A DNA stretch of 51,327 nt. It comes from a bacterium. GTDB lineage: Bacteria; Hydrothermota; UBA3073; JACQXS01; JAQTXJ01. The stretch is taken from the NCBI GenBank assembly GCA_028688815.1, contig JAQTXJ010000006.1, positions 1 to 51,327 of the forward strand. The letters run 5' to 3'. The notes under the pieces were generated by a model that was not told the origin of the DNA, did not search any database, and saw only the letters and a program-made list of their open reading frames with translations. Made by a program: the position numbers and the translations under genes. Below are positions 34,456-44,090 of the stretch, one piece after another (the first letter of the stretch is position 1; each line of letters starts with the position of its first letter).

Positions 34456-36248
34456 CGGGGATATTAAGTAAGTCGGGTTTAAATAAAGATAGTCTTACGG
34501 CTATGTTAGAGACTATGAACCACGAAAGTTTCTACAAAAAAGAGTTTTATGAGTCCGGATCTGTTTTATTAGGAAGCATAGGTATTACGCAAGGGAAAAA
34601 GATATTATTTAATAAAGATAAAACTATTATGCTTTTATCAGATGGAGAAGTATTTTACAACTTCAATGCGAAATCAAATAATCTTAACTTGGTATCCCTG
34701 TATGAAAAAGAAGGTATAAATTTTGTAAATTATATAAAAGGGCAATTTGTTATTGTAATTTTTCATATACAGGATAAAAAGGTGTTTATTGTAACTGACC
34801 ACTATGGATTTAAGCCTTTATATTATACATATAAAGACGATAAATTTATTTTTGCATCGGAACTCAAAGCTATTGTAAAATGTCTCGGATTAAGTCCTTC
34901 AATTAACGTTTCTGCATTAGCGGATTTTGGGATGTTTAATTATCCACTTGGAGATAAAACATTTATCAAAGGTATTGAACGCATGTCCCCTGCCTCAATA
35001 TGGGAAATCGACTTAAATTCATTATCATATTCACAAGTTAAAAAAAGGGAATACTGGGAATTTAAAAATCTTCTCCATCAGGAGCAATTAAGTACGGAAG
35101 AAGCCGCTAAAAAATGCGGTGAAGTATTTAAGAATGTAGTTAGCGAGTTATTAAGTAAAGATAAGGAAATTAGTCTTACCCTGACGGGAGGATATGATTC
35201 CCGAACAATATTATCTGCGATAGACTGTAATAGATATAAAGTTAATAGTTTTACATATGAAATACAGGATAACAAACAATCTACTATTGCTCAGGAAATT
35301 GCGAAAGTTGCAGGATGTAGTCATATAATTCAAGAGATTGGTTCCGAATTTAATAAAGACGTTGATGAATTTTTAGAAAAAACCGTTTGGTTTACAGATG
35401 GTTTGTGTAATATAGTTCATACGGAATTATTGTATGTATTTAAGAAATTGCAGAATCTTGTAAATCCATGTTTTACGGGAATAGGTGGAAGTGAACTTAT
35501 CAGAGGGTTACAGAATACGGGGCTTCCGTTTAGTAAAAATTTGAGAGATGTAATATTTTCGGGTACTCCATTACAGACATTGGATAATATTGGAAAAATG
35601 GATAATTCTTATGGTTTGTTTTCTAAAGAATTTATTGAGCACAGTAAGGAAAAGATAGAGATTAAGATTCCATTGGAATTATCAATAAATGAAAGAGCGT
35701 TATATTTTACTTTATATGAAATTTTCCGTAAATATTATGGGGGAGTGACATTGCTTGAAAGTTTTTATGCCCATATTAGGCTTCCGTATATGGATTACGA
35801 TTTTATAAATTTTATGGTCAATACCCCATTCTCTATTTTGCAGAACAAACAATTTTCTCAGAATCCTTTGAATAGATTAAAAGGGCAACAAATTTCAAGT
35901 AAAATTATTCAATATAATAATTCAAAACTATTACTTGTACCAACAGATAGGGGATATCTTCCTTTATTTAATTTATATCCGATAGCCTTGCCTGTAATTT
36001 TGTTTTATAACCTTAAACGAAAATTATCCGGTTCTTCTAATAGAAGTTCAACTGAAAATATTATGCGTAGTGTAGCTAAAAGGATTATAGAAGAAGATAA
36101 AACTCAAAAAAGGGATTACTACGATGTCGGGAAATTAAAAGAATTATCTCGTATTTATCCGAATTGGAGTATTACGGACTGGCAAGAAATAACAAAAGTT
36201 GTTACATTTGAAATGTGGCTGAGGCAGGTAGAGAATACAAATAAATGA
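34446..36248 (+). CDS. Asparagine synthase-like protein with Cys2 replaced by Gly
   Basis: 600 residues, with the AsnB two-domain layout: an N-terminal Ntn-type glutaminase fold and a C-terminal ATP-pyrophosphatase domain. The N-terminus reads MGIAGIL where active enzymes read MCGIAGI, so the glutaminase nucleophile is lost; the GEIYNY and RGPD motifs are also degraded (DGEVFYNF). The PP-loop is kept as LTLTGGYDSRT (about residues 243-253) and GIGGSELIRG replaces GGDELL. The protein can probably still bind ATP and activate a carboxylate but cannot take ammonia from glutamine by the usual route. It may use free ammonia, another amine, or a partner glutaminase such as the AsnB at 17.9 kb. It overlaps the upstream glycosyltransferase by ten bases. 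Confidence 0.82.
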   Translation: MGIAGILSKSGLNKDSLTAMLETMNHESFYKKEFYESGSVLLGSIGITQGKKILFNKDKTIMLLSDGEVFYNFNAKSNNLNLVSLYEKEGINFVNYIKGQFVIVIFHIQDKKVFIVTDHYGFKPLYYTYKDDKFIFASELKAIVKCLGLSPSINVSALADFGMFNYPLGDKTFIKGIERMSPASIWEIDLNSLSYSQVKKREYWEFKNLLHQEQLSTEEAAKKCGEVFKNVVSELLSKDKEISLTLTGGYDSRTILSAIDCNRYKVNSFTYEIQDNKQSTIAQEIAKVAGCSHIIQEIGSEFNKDVDEFLEKTVWFTDGLCNIVHTELLYVFKKLQNLVNPCFTGIGGSELIRGLQNTGLPFSKNLRDVIFSGTPLQTLDNIGKMDNSYGLFSKEFIEHSKEKIEIKIPLELSINERALYFTLYEIFRKYYGGVTLLESFYAHIRLPYMDYDFINFMVNTPFSILQNKQFSQNPLNRLKGQQISSKIIQYNNSKLLLVPTDRGYLPLFNLYPIALPVILFYNLKRKLSGSSNRSSTENIMRSVAKRIIEEDKTQKRDYYDVGKLKELSRIYPNWSITDWQEITKVVTFEMWLRQVENTNK

Positions 36249-36276
36249 TAAAAAATCTACTAATAAGGGTCTATTT

Positions 36277-37404
36277 ATGAAAATTCTTCATATAAACTGG
36301 TCGGGGGAAATCGGAGGAGCAGAAACATTCGTATATAATCTAGCTTTTGCTCAAAAAGAGAGTCATAATGACGTGACGATAGCATATATGGCTAAAAGCT
36401 CCATATTAGGACTTAAAGCTCAAAAAACAGGCATTAAAACCATAGAATTTAATATGTGCTCAGGGTTTGATATAATCAAGGGGCTTAAGTATGTAAAGTT
36501 CATAAGAAAGGAAAAATTTGATATTATTCATGACCATAACGGTCCTCCAATTGTAAGGTTATCAAAAGTTTTTTCCGGGAAGTCAACTTTTATTCAGCAT
36601 ATTCATGGAACAAAATGGGGTAATATAAAATGGGAAAAGAGAGAAGTCATATTATGGAAAAGGATAACGAATAAGTTTGTTGATTGTTGGATTGCTAATT
36701 CCGAGCATACTAAAAAAATTGCATCTTTGAAAGAACGAATCCATGCATCTAATATTAAAGTTGTGTATAATGGCATAAATTTGTCAGAATTTAAGTTATC
36801 AAGGGGTAAGAGTGAAATTAAGAAAGAGTTCAATATTGGTAAAAACGACTTTATTGTAGGGACGGTTGCTAGGTTGGCTCCACCTAAAGGTATAGATAAT
36901 TTTATTGAGGTTGCAAAAAGAATAGATAATCCGGATATAAAATTTATCATAGTGGGGGAGGGGGAGTTAGAAAACAAGCTAAAACTAAGTGTAAAAGAAA
37001 TGAATTTACAGGATAAAGTAATCTTTACAGGTGCGAGAGAAGATATTCCCGATATTTTATCAATTTTTGATATATTTTTATCAACATCTAAGTGGGAAGC
37101 TTTTGGCATAACTATTATAGAAGCTATGGCAGTGGGTTTGCCAGTAGTGGCATTTGCGGTTGACGGGATAAAAGAAATAGTAAAAGAAAATTGTGGAATA
37201 TTAGTCCCTTATCCGAATGTGGATAAGGTAGTAGAAACTATAAGTTTTTTGAAAGATAACCCGGCTAAGAGAAAAGAGATGGGAATAAATGGTATGGAAT
37301 ATGTCTCCAATTATTTTGATATTAAAATAACAGAAGCAAAAATAAAGGCTTTATATGAAGAAGTGCAGTTTACTTCTTTATGGCGAAACAAACTCTGTAA
37401 ATAA
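36277..37404 (+). CDS. Family 4 glycosyltransferase (GT-B)
   Basis: 375 residues: ILHINWSGEIGGAETFVYNL (glycine-rich start), FDIIHDHNGPP, VVYNGINLSEF, VGTVARLAPPKGIDNF, FIIVGEGELENKL, and SKWEAFGITIIEAMAVGLPV with E-x7-E. It closes the plus-strand polysaccharide block, with AAGGGT eight bases ahead of the ATG as a weak ribosome site. It converges with the minus-strand protease gene, leaving only seven bases between the two stop codons. Confidence 0.88.
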   Translation: MKILHINWSGEIGGAETFVYNLAFAQKESHNDVTIAYMAKSSILGLKAQKTGIKTIEFNMCSGFDIIKGLKYVKFIRKEKFDIIHDHNGPPIVRLSKVFSGKSTFIQHIHGTKWGNIKWEKREVILWKRITNKFVDCWIANSEHTKKIASLKERIHASNIKVVYNGINLSEFKLSRGKSEIKKEFNIGKNDFIVGTVARLAPPKGIDNFIEVAKRIDNPDIKFIIVGEGELENKLKLSVKEMNLQDKVIFTGAREDIPDILSIFDIFLSTSKWEAFGITIIEAMAVGLPVVAFAVDGIKEIVKENCGILVPYPNVDKVVETISFLKDNPAKRKEMGINGMEYVSNYFDIKITEAKIKALYEEVQFTSLWRNKLCK

Positions 37405-37411
37405 ACTTAGA

Positions 37412-39769
37412 TTATCTTATTATAGCAACTTTTTTAGATGTATAAGTTTCACCTGCTTTTAGCGATACGAAATATACTCCGGAAGCAAGTCCACAGGTAG
37501 TAAATTTTAAGTTATAATTCCCCGCAATTTTATTCTCATTTGCAAGAGTTTTTATCACTCTACCTGTTATGTCACATATATTCAAAGTTATATATTGTTT
37601 GGTTGGCAAATTAAAACTTACAGATAGGTATTGAGTAATAGGATTAGGAGATATTTTTAAGTTTAATCTATTGTTAGAGATTTCTTCAATGCCAACATCT
37701 CCAACTTTTAGAGTAATTGGTACCAGCCAAGGATTATGGGTGCTGAAATTCGACACTATTCTAAGTGTATCATAGTAATAGCCTTTTGCTAAACGTGCTC
37801 TGGCAATAATAGTAATATTTTGGGCTCCTCCTGTTTTAGGAATAGAGAAATTTGTGGGGTTAACTGAAAAAATCCAATTTGAGTTATAAGTTATATCGGA
37901 AACAAATAAGTCAGCATTAGTTGAGTTTGAATTATAAATAGTTACTATACCAGAATCACAAGGGGCAGATGCAATGAGAACTGCATTACGAAGGTTAGGT
38001 TTCCCATAACCATACTTATTGTCCCACCCCGTTGGTCCAAGGTCTGTAGAAGTAGAGTTTAATATTTTTCGTACCTCACGATTTGTAAGGGATGTATTCG
38101 CTGACCAAACAAGTGCAGCACAGCCTGAGACATTAGGGCAGGAAAAAGATGTTCCATCCTGTGGACCATAAGTTCCACCCGGGCAGGTTGTTTGTATGCC
38201 TTCTCCGGGAGCTATAAGTTCCATAGCCGGGCCGTAGCAACTAAAAGAAGACCATTGATTTGTTTGTCCTATAGAACCCACACATATAACTGATGGATAA
38301 CCAGCCGGGAAAGTAATTCCCAAGCTTCCTTCATTACCACTTGAAGCAACAAGAATACATCCGGAGTCCCACGCTGCCTGACATTCTGTCATACTGTATT
38401 GACCTGCCCCACCGGCATTACTCATAGAAATAACATTCACATGATTATCTATGCACCATTGCACCCCTTGTCCTAGCCATACATCGGTTGTAGTTGATCC
38501 ACTTACTATTCGTACACTATAAAGCCTGGAATTTGATATGCCTGCAACTCCTATGCCATTGTTAATAGTTGCGGCAGCAACACCAGAGCATTCTGTGCCG
38601 TGAGATCCCGCCGGAGCAGGATCATTATCTCCATCTACAAAATCATATCCTTTTACGGTAGTAAATCGGGTACTTAAATCAGGATGGGTATAGTCCGCTC
38701 CCATATCAAGTATTCCTATAGAAATAGAGTCGCTTCCATAACCAAAATCCCATGCGTCGGATGCATTTAAGTTTGTTTTATCCCATTGTTGTCCTAGATA
38801 TGGGTCATTAGGGGTTGCTTGAAGTTGTAATATTCTATTCGGTTCTACAGAGTTTATATTAGGTTTGTTTTTAATGGAATTAATAAAAACTTTCTCTTCT
38901 TCTATTCCGCCGGATATTTTAACAAGTATAAAATTAGAACCTAAATCCCTATTTAATAAGACGTTTTTGGTTGTAATATTAAGTTCCTCTAATGTGGCAT
39001 TTTTTACATTTATATTGTTACTATAACCAATTATTATTTCTCCGGGAACTATATTTTGCCAATATTCATTGTCAGTTTCTTTTAATAAAGGAACTGAGGG
39101 ACTAGGAAAATCTGTTTTTGTTGTTTTTACCAATACAGCGCTACTGTCTATTTGTAAGGTAAGTTGAGATGGGGAGATGCTCATTTCGGGATTTTCATCT
39201 TCATATTTTATAATAACAGCTTGAAGATAGTCACCAACATCATCCAGCCATACCGGGGTTTTATTAGGGTCGTAGTATTTGGAGGAAAAACTTATTGTTT
39301 TATCCATAGCACTTGTAGGATATAAAGTATCGGATTCAAAATTACTAACCCAGAATGGAAAATACACATAAACCGGGGTAGGTAATGTATACATTGTCCA
39401 ATTAATCCCTCCTGAAGTTGTGCTTATGGTAGTAGAGGTTGAGAATACTCTTTGTCCCGGATTATTAAATTCGTCATTTTTGCATATAAAAAGACTACAT
39501 TGTTTTGATGAAGATGCCTGACTATATACTCCGTACAGAATTGCAATTATAGAGCAAGGTTTTTGTATTGTGAATTTAGTTGCTTCGTATTCTATTCTCC
39601 ATTTTGCTCCGCAAGGAGAATACGGGGATGATACTTCTGGAATTAAAGTATCTATTGTGTTTTTTGGATTAGTCTTATTTGAAGAATATTTGTCAGGCAA
39701 TAATATAACGGATTTATTTGCCCACAGGGAACTTCCTAAGATACATAATATAAATAAGAATTTATTCAT
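37412..39769 (-). CDS. Secreted subtilisin-like serine protease with C-terminal sorting module
   Basis: S8-family protease of 785 residues. A signal peptide (about 1-17) is followed by an N-terminal region of about 230 residues, a propeptide-like segment (about 242-318), and a peptidase domain with D355 (ILDMGADYTHPDL), H390 (GSHGTECSG), oxyanion N479 (SSGNEG) and S541 (DGTSFSCPN): a complete triad. A beta-domain follows (about 605-690), and the last 75 residues form a Por/type IX-type sorting module (SPNPITQYLSV, DITGRVIKTL, ASGVYFVSLKAG, KKVAII). It would be exported across both membranes and fixed at the surface. It precedes the polysaccharide block in opposite orientation. A TTGACA lies 86 bases upstream without a well-spaced -10. 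Confidence 0.9.
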   Translation of the reverse strand: MNKFLFILCILGSSLWANKSVILLPDKYSSNKTNPKNTIDTLIPEVSSPYSPCGAKWRIEYEATKFTIQKPCSIIAILYGVYSQASSSKQCSLFICKNDEFNNPGQRVFSTSTTISTTSGGINWTMYTLPTPVYVYFPFWVSNFESDTLYPTSAMDKTISFSSKYYDPNKTPVWLDDVGDYLQAVIIKYEDENPEMSISPSQLTLQIDSSAVLVKTTKTDFPSPSVPLLKETDNEYWQNIVPGEIIIGYSNNINVKNATLEELNITTKNVLLNRDLGSNFILVKISGGIEEEKVFINSIKNKPNINSVEPNRILQLQATPNDPYLGQQWDKTNLNASDAWDFGYGSDSISIGILDMGADYTHPDLSTRFTTVKGYDFVDGDNDPAPAGSHGTECSGVAAATINNGIGVAGISNSRLYSVRIVSGSTTTDVWLGQGVQWCIDNHVNVISMSNAGGAGQYSMTECQAAWDSGCILVASSGNEGSLGITFPAGYPSVICVGSIGQTNQWSSFSCYGPAMELIAPGEGIQTTCPGGTYGPQDGTSFSCPNVSGCAALVWSANTSLTNREVRKILNSTSTDLGPTGWDNKYGYGKPNLRNAVLIASAPCDSGIVTIYNSNSTNADLFVSDITYNSNWIFSVNPTNFSIPKTGGAQNITIIARARLAKGYYYDTLRIVSNFSTHNPWLVPITLKVGDVGIEEISNNRLNLKISPNPITQYLSVSFNLPTKQYITLNICDITGRVIKTLANENKIAGNYNLKFTTCGLASGVYFVSLKAGETYTSKKVAIIR

Positions 39770-39866
39770 ATATTTATCTTCTTGCTTTTATTTAAATTAA
39801 AATCAACTTTCTTAGAATATAACATATTATGGTATTGTGTCTGAACTAATTGTTTGTCAAGGAGGA

Positions 39867-42800
39867 TTATTTAATGAATACCAGTTTTTTAGTGGATTTA
39901 AAATTATCTGTCTCTAATTTATAGAAGTATATTCCGGATGAGACTTTTTTCCCTTGAGTATTAATTCCTTCCCATTTTATAGTATAGTTTCCAGGCTTAA
40001 CACTATTGTCATCTATTAAAGTTTTAACTAATCTTCCGGATGCATCGTAAATATTTAATTTAACTCTAGACGTTACTTCTCCTATACAGTATTGAATAGA
40101 TGTTCTTTCGCGGACCGGGTTGGGGGCATTTTGCAAAAGTTTAAAACAAAATAGTTGTTGATTTTCTTCTACTGATATTTCGGATGTGTCAAATGGGATA
40201 AACCCATAAGTTCCTGTATGCCACCTATCATGACAGAAAGTTCCCCATTCTACTTTAGTTCCTGCAACTTCCCATATACGAATTTCATAATCTCTTGTTG
40301 CAGACATGAGTTCATTTTTGCCATCAAAGTCTATATCGCTTACTAATGGAGTTACATCTGTTCTACCGTTTGAATATATTGGGAATCCTGAGGTGATTTT
40401 ACCATTTGGTTCAAAAGCATATAAAGTTCCGTCAAGGAGTGAAACTCCGATATAATTAGGCACATTGTCTCCATCAATATCCGCAAGTATAGGAGTTGCA
40501 GGGGATACTTGGTTCATAAGGCATAAAGTTACAGGCCAGCCTGTAACTATTGTTCCATCTCCTTTCCAAAGATGGAATGAATTTATTCCCGAGAGAGCCA
40601 CTTCTAATTCTCCATCACCATTGACATCTCCTATAGTTGGCCCTGACATATAAAGGTAATTGTCAGTGGAATTACAATTTTTGGGCCAGTTATTTATAGG
40701 AGTACCATCGGAGTGATAAGCATAAACTAAATTATTAGGGGCACAAGTATGAATAACTACTTCTAATCCTGGATAGGAAAGGTCTATATTCCCTATTGCT
40801 GGGGATGAAGGTATGCCTTTTATAAAGACTGGCCATCCCGGAACTATGTGACTTGTTATTCCATTCCATGCAAATAGTGAAGATTTAGAAGTATCTCCAT
40901 TAAAGTTCGAAAATCCCACGACAATTTCAAGAGTGTCATCATTATTTATATCTGCGATAGCAGGTGTGCAAACCCCCAAAGCAGGTGCCTTACTTTGGTC
41001 TATTACTATCATTGAAGTGTCACATATAGCAAAGACTCCATCAGAGTTTAAATATCCTATTCCGTTTTCTTTAAATACATAAATTCTTCCACTCCTATTG
41101 CCAGTATTATCAAATTTTTCTGTTGCCAGTATAATTTCTAATTTTCCATCTTTATCCAGGTCTTGTACGGATGGTGATGAGAATAATATTCCACAGTCCA
41201 TCAATTGTATCGGAAAATTTGTACGAACAGTTCCATCTTTTTTAAATGCCCATATTTTGGGAGTAATTGACCATGATTGTGTTCGTATTATTTCAAAACT
41301 TCCATCGTTATCTATGTCTGCAACGACTGGTGCTGTCCACGAATTTCCTAAATTTGAAGCGAAAGCTCCATCAGGTGAAAGAATGCCTTCTCCTGAAGCA
41401 TACCATGCATATAAATTTTGATCATCTCCCATATTTGCAATTATTTCTAAACCAGGTTTTTCAGGTTTAAGGTCAGCTACAACAGGAGAATTTACAAAAG
41501 AATTTTTACCTGATTGAGGCCATCCCTGTTTGAAAGAAGGATTGCTTCTTCCGGATACAAGAGGCGAAAAGCTACTTTCATTAAGAGAATTATCAACAGA
41601 AGTTACCAAATATGAGTAACTTGTATAAGGTGGCAGAAAATTATCTTCAAATGAGAATATATTTTTTATTAGTTGAGAATTTAGAAGAGTCGTATCGGAT
41701 GCCCTGTAAACATTATACCCATAAGCACATGTTGAATTCCAATTAACTGATATACCGTTAGGTTTAGCAAATGTAGCAAGAATAGTTGGCGGGCTAACGG
41801 AAGAGAGGGTAAATGTATCATTCCATATATGAGAACATGAATCCCTAAGTTCCAATACAAATTGAGGAGAGGCAGAAGTTCCGCTAAATTGAAAACAATC
41901 TTTTAATGTTAAAATAGTATCAGCTGAAATATCTCCTATATATTCTAATGAATCAACCAAAAGAACTCCCGGTGTAAGTGAAAATAGCGTAGCATTTACT
42001 GATTTGGCTTTACCTGTTCCTTCATTTTTTATTCTTAGGGATATACGGTGTGAAGAGTCTGCATAATGTGAGTAATGTTTTAATAATGGTGCTTGTATAT
42101 TTAGATTAAAAGTATCTCTGGAAGAATCAAGACTATTATAAATATTTAGACTAAGATTAATGTCTCCTGGTGGGCAGGTTTTATCTATACGTATTCTATA
42201 TTCTTTAGATTTTATTTCTTTACTTGATAAGTTACCATAGGATTGAATAGTATCAAGGAATGTGAGATAAGGTGATGGATTGAGAATTTTTGCAAATACA
42301 TCAAAAGCTGTTATTGCTCCTGTATTTTCTAAAGAAAGAGACAGTTTAATTTCTTCTCCTGATTCCGGAACTCCATCACCATCAATGGTGTAGTTTATAT
42401 ATTTTACATAAGCATAATCGGGTTGAATGAAAATATATCCTTCATAAGGTAAAAAATCAGGTTTTGATATAACCAACTTTAAATTGCCACGGGTTTCCGG
42501 AGTTGTTAGAAAAATAATTTCTCCATGACTGTTTGTTATTCCTCTCCCATATATTTCGCCTTTTTTATAGATACATACCGATGCTCCTGAAACTAAGGAT
42601 TTATCCTTTGTTTTTCTTGCTGTAATCTTTATCTTTTTTTCTCCTGCGGTTATCGTTAATGGATAACTTATGGTTAAGGAGTCAGGTTTTTTTGTCCAGA
42701 ATCTGGTACACGGATCACCATAAAGGTCGTAACTTAAAGCAACATCTCTGTAATTACCATCAGTTTCTATACCACCAAGATATATATCAGGGATTATTTT

Positions 42801-43835
42801 AGTTTTTGCCCATGCCAGAGCTTTTCCTATAGGAAATAGGCTGTCAAAAATTGCTTTATAGAAAAAAGCATTTATCTTTGTTTCTTCAGAAAACCAACCT
42901 ACTCTTGAACTGCCGAGGCAGGATAAACTTGCATACGGATTTAGCATAAAATGACGGGACATACAATCTACTTCTATCCAGTGAGTATAACAGCTGATGG
43001 TAACAATAGAGTACAATGGCGCTGTTAGATTGTCTATATCCGATCTGTTTATACCACCTCCACCTGCATTTGACCAATTTTGTGTTGAGGAACCGTGAAA
43101 AGCTCCATATAAAAAAGCATATCCTTTTGCCAGAGAATCAATAATTGCGTTTTTAGAAGCTCCCCATAAAGTGTCTTTAGTAAAATAACCGGGGAAAGAA
43201 TTTACCACCTGGCGAACATAAGGAGATTCATCTTTAGATGCGAGGAACATTACTTTTTCTAAACAATTTATATTGGGAGATTTTTCATAAGTGATTACTT
43301 TAGTTACTAAGATATTTGCTTCTTCAAGAGTTGTTCCCGGCAATCTGCTTACCCACATTAAGGGGGTGAAATTTGCACTATCTATACCTGCTTCTGCCCA
43401 AATCATATCTCCATCGGCATTCCATGTCCCATTTAATGCAGAATAATACAAATCAGATGCAATAGTATAAAATGGAAAATACTGGTTTTTACTTTGAGCG
43501 TTTCGTGTTGGAACTATGCTAGGATCTCCTCCAAGTAAGACATATCTTGTATTCCAATCCGTATAAGCGGATTTCAGAAAATTGCGAATTCTATCAGGAG
43601 TGTCCGCACCAGGATAATTTTGGGCTATCCAATCTACCGTTTTTATATCACAATTTATTCCTTTTTCTATTCTCCATGATTTTAGTGCCTCATAAGCAGG
43701 TTTTAATTCATCGGTTGTTATTATGATAAAATCTATAGGATCGCTGGATTTTGATGGGAAAACAGTTACGTTATAAGGTCTGAGGCTAACAATATTAGAT
43801 TGCTGAAGTATCCAACATAAAAATAGTATTCTCAT
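39867..43835 (-). CDS. Gingipain-like (C25) cysteine protease with FG-GAP propeller and sorting module
   Basis: 1322 residues. The N-terminal C25 peptidase domain (about 30-390) carries ADTPDRIRNFLKSAY, VLLGGDPSIVPTR, H247 in FLYGAFHGSS and C282 in IVTISCYTH, the His-Cys pair of the caspase-like clan. Next come a carboxypeptidase-regulatory-like module (about 400-465), CARDB-like beta domains, a fibronectin III-like stretch (about 690-775) and eight FG-GAP repeats with DxDxDG calcium-type loops (for example DIDNDGSFEI, DLDKDGKLEI, DVNGDGELEV) forming a likely propeller at about 780-1228. The last 78 residues are a sorting module (YDASGRLVKTL, SSGIYFYKL, KKLVFIK). The predicted signal peptide is short (MRILFLCWILQQ...). 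Likely a surface protease; the propeller may bind glycan or protein partners. Confidence 0.9.
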   Translation of the reverse strand: MRILFLCWILQQSNIVSLRPYNVTVFPSKSSDPIDFIIITTDELKPAYEALKSWRIEKGINCDIKTVDWIAQNYPGADTPDRIRNFLKSAYTDWNTRYVLLGGDPSIVPTRNAQSKNQYFPFYTIASDLYYSALNGTWNADGDMIWAEAGIDSANFTPLMWVSRLPGTTLEEANILVTKVITYEKSPNINCLEKVMFLASKDESPYVRQVVNSFPGYFTKDTLWGASKNAIIDSLAKGYAFLYGAFHGSSTQNWSNAGGGGINRSDIDNLTAPLYSIVTISCYTHWIEVDCMSRHFMLNPYASLSCLGSSRVGWFSEETKINAFFYKAIFDSLFPIGKALAWAKTKIIPDIYLGGIETDGNYRDVALSYDLYGDPCTRFWTKKPDSLTISYPLTITAGEKKIKITARKTKDKSLVSGASVCIYKKGEIYGRGITNSHGEIIFLTTPETRGNLKLVISKPDFLPYEGYIFIQPDYAYVKYINYTIDGDGVPESGEEIKLSLSLENTGAITAFDVFAKILNPSPYLTFLDTIQSYGNLSSKEIKSKEYRIRIDKTCPPGDINLSLNIYNSLDSSRDTFNLNIQAPLLKHYSHYADSSHRISLRIKNEGTGKAKSVNATLFSLTPGVLLVDSLEYIGDISADTILTLKDCFQFSGTSASPQFVLELRDSCSHIWNDTFTLSSVSPPTILATFAKPNGISVNWNSTCAYGYNVYRASDTTLLNSQLIKNIFSFEDNFLPPYTSYSYLVTSVDNSLNESSFSPLVSGRSNPSFKQGWPQSGKNSFVNSPVVADLKPEKPGLEIIANMGDDQNLYAWYASGEGILSPDGAFASNLGNSWTAPVVADIDNDGSFEIIRTQSWSITPKIWAFKKDGTVRTNFPIQLMDCGILFSSPSVQDLDKDGKLEIILATEKFDNTGNRSGRIYVFKENGIGYLNSDGVFAICDTSMIVIDQSKAPALGVCTPAIADINNDDTLEIVVGFSNFNGDTSKSSLFAWNGITSHIVPGWPVFIKGIPSSPAIGNIDLSYPGLEVVIHTCAPNNLVYAYHSDGTPINNWPKNCNSTDNYLYMSGPTIGDVNGDGELEVALSGINSFHLWKGDGTIVTGWPVTLCLMNQVSPATPILADIDGDNVPNYIGVSLLDGTLYAFEPNGKITSGFPIYSNGRTDVTPLVSDIDFDGKNELMSATRDYEIRIWEVAGTKVEWGTFCHDRWHTGTYGFIPFDTSEISVEENQQLFCFKLLQNAPNPVRERTSIQYCIGEVTSRVKLNIYDASGRLVKTLIDDNSVKPGNYTIKWEGINTQGKKVSSGIYFYKLETDNFKSTKKLVFIK

Positions 43836-43865
43836 ATCTATTAATCTATATAAATAACAAATTAT

Positions 43866-43894
43866 AATATGATTACATCTTTCGTATTTGTCAA
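43866..43894 (-). promoter_or_regulatory. Promoter for the C25 protease gene
   Basis: On the minus strand TTGACA (43894-43889) is followed by 17 bases and CATATT (43871-43866), about 30 bases before the ATG at 43835. A TATAAT overlaps slightly downstream but at poor spacing. Confidence 0.45.
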
Positions 43895-44052
43895 GGATAT
43901 AATAGCAACTTTGCTAACAATTTATTTATTTAGTTTATTTTGGGTTTAGTGATAAACTCTTATAATTCTGTTATTTTTATCAGTTTAATAGCGATTTTCT
44001 ATAAATATATAAAGGGTTATAAAATTATATTACTTCTCTTAACAATTTTTCC

Positions 44053-44081
44053 TTGATTTTCTTGTATAGGTAACATATTAT
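44053..44081 (+). promoter_or_regulatory. Promoter TTGATT-N17-TATTAT for queE, probably leaderless
   Basis: TTGATT (44053-44058) and TATTAT (44076-44081), 17-base spacing. The start codon at 44091 is nine bases after the -10, which leaves no room for a ribosome site or a preQ1 riboswitch. Confidence 0.45.
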
Positions 44082-44090
44082 AATAAATTA

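Noticed and set aside
39855-39860. Minus-strand TTGACA ahead of the subtilisin-like gene
   Set aside because: The nearest -10-like words are too far away to call a promoter.
44041-44090. Possible preQ1 riboswitch before queE
   Set aside because: The promoter -10 is only nine bases from the ATG, and no pseudoknot pattern is visible.
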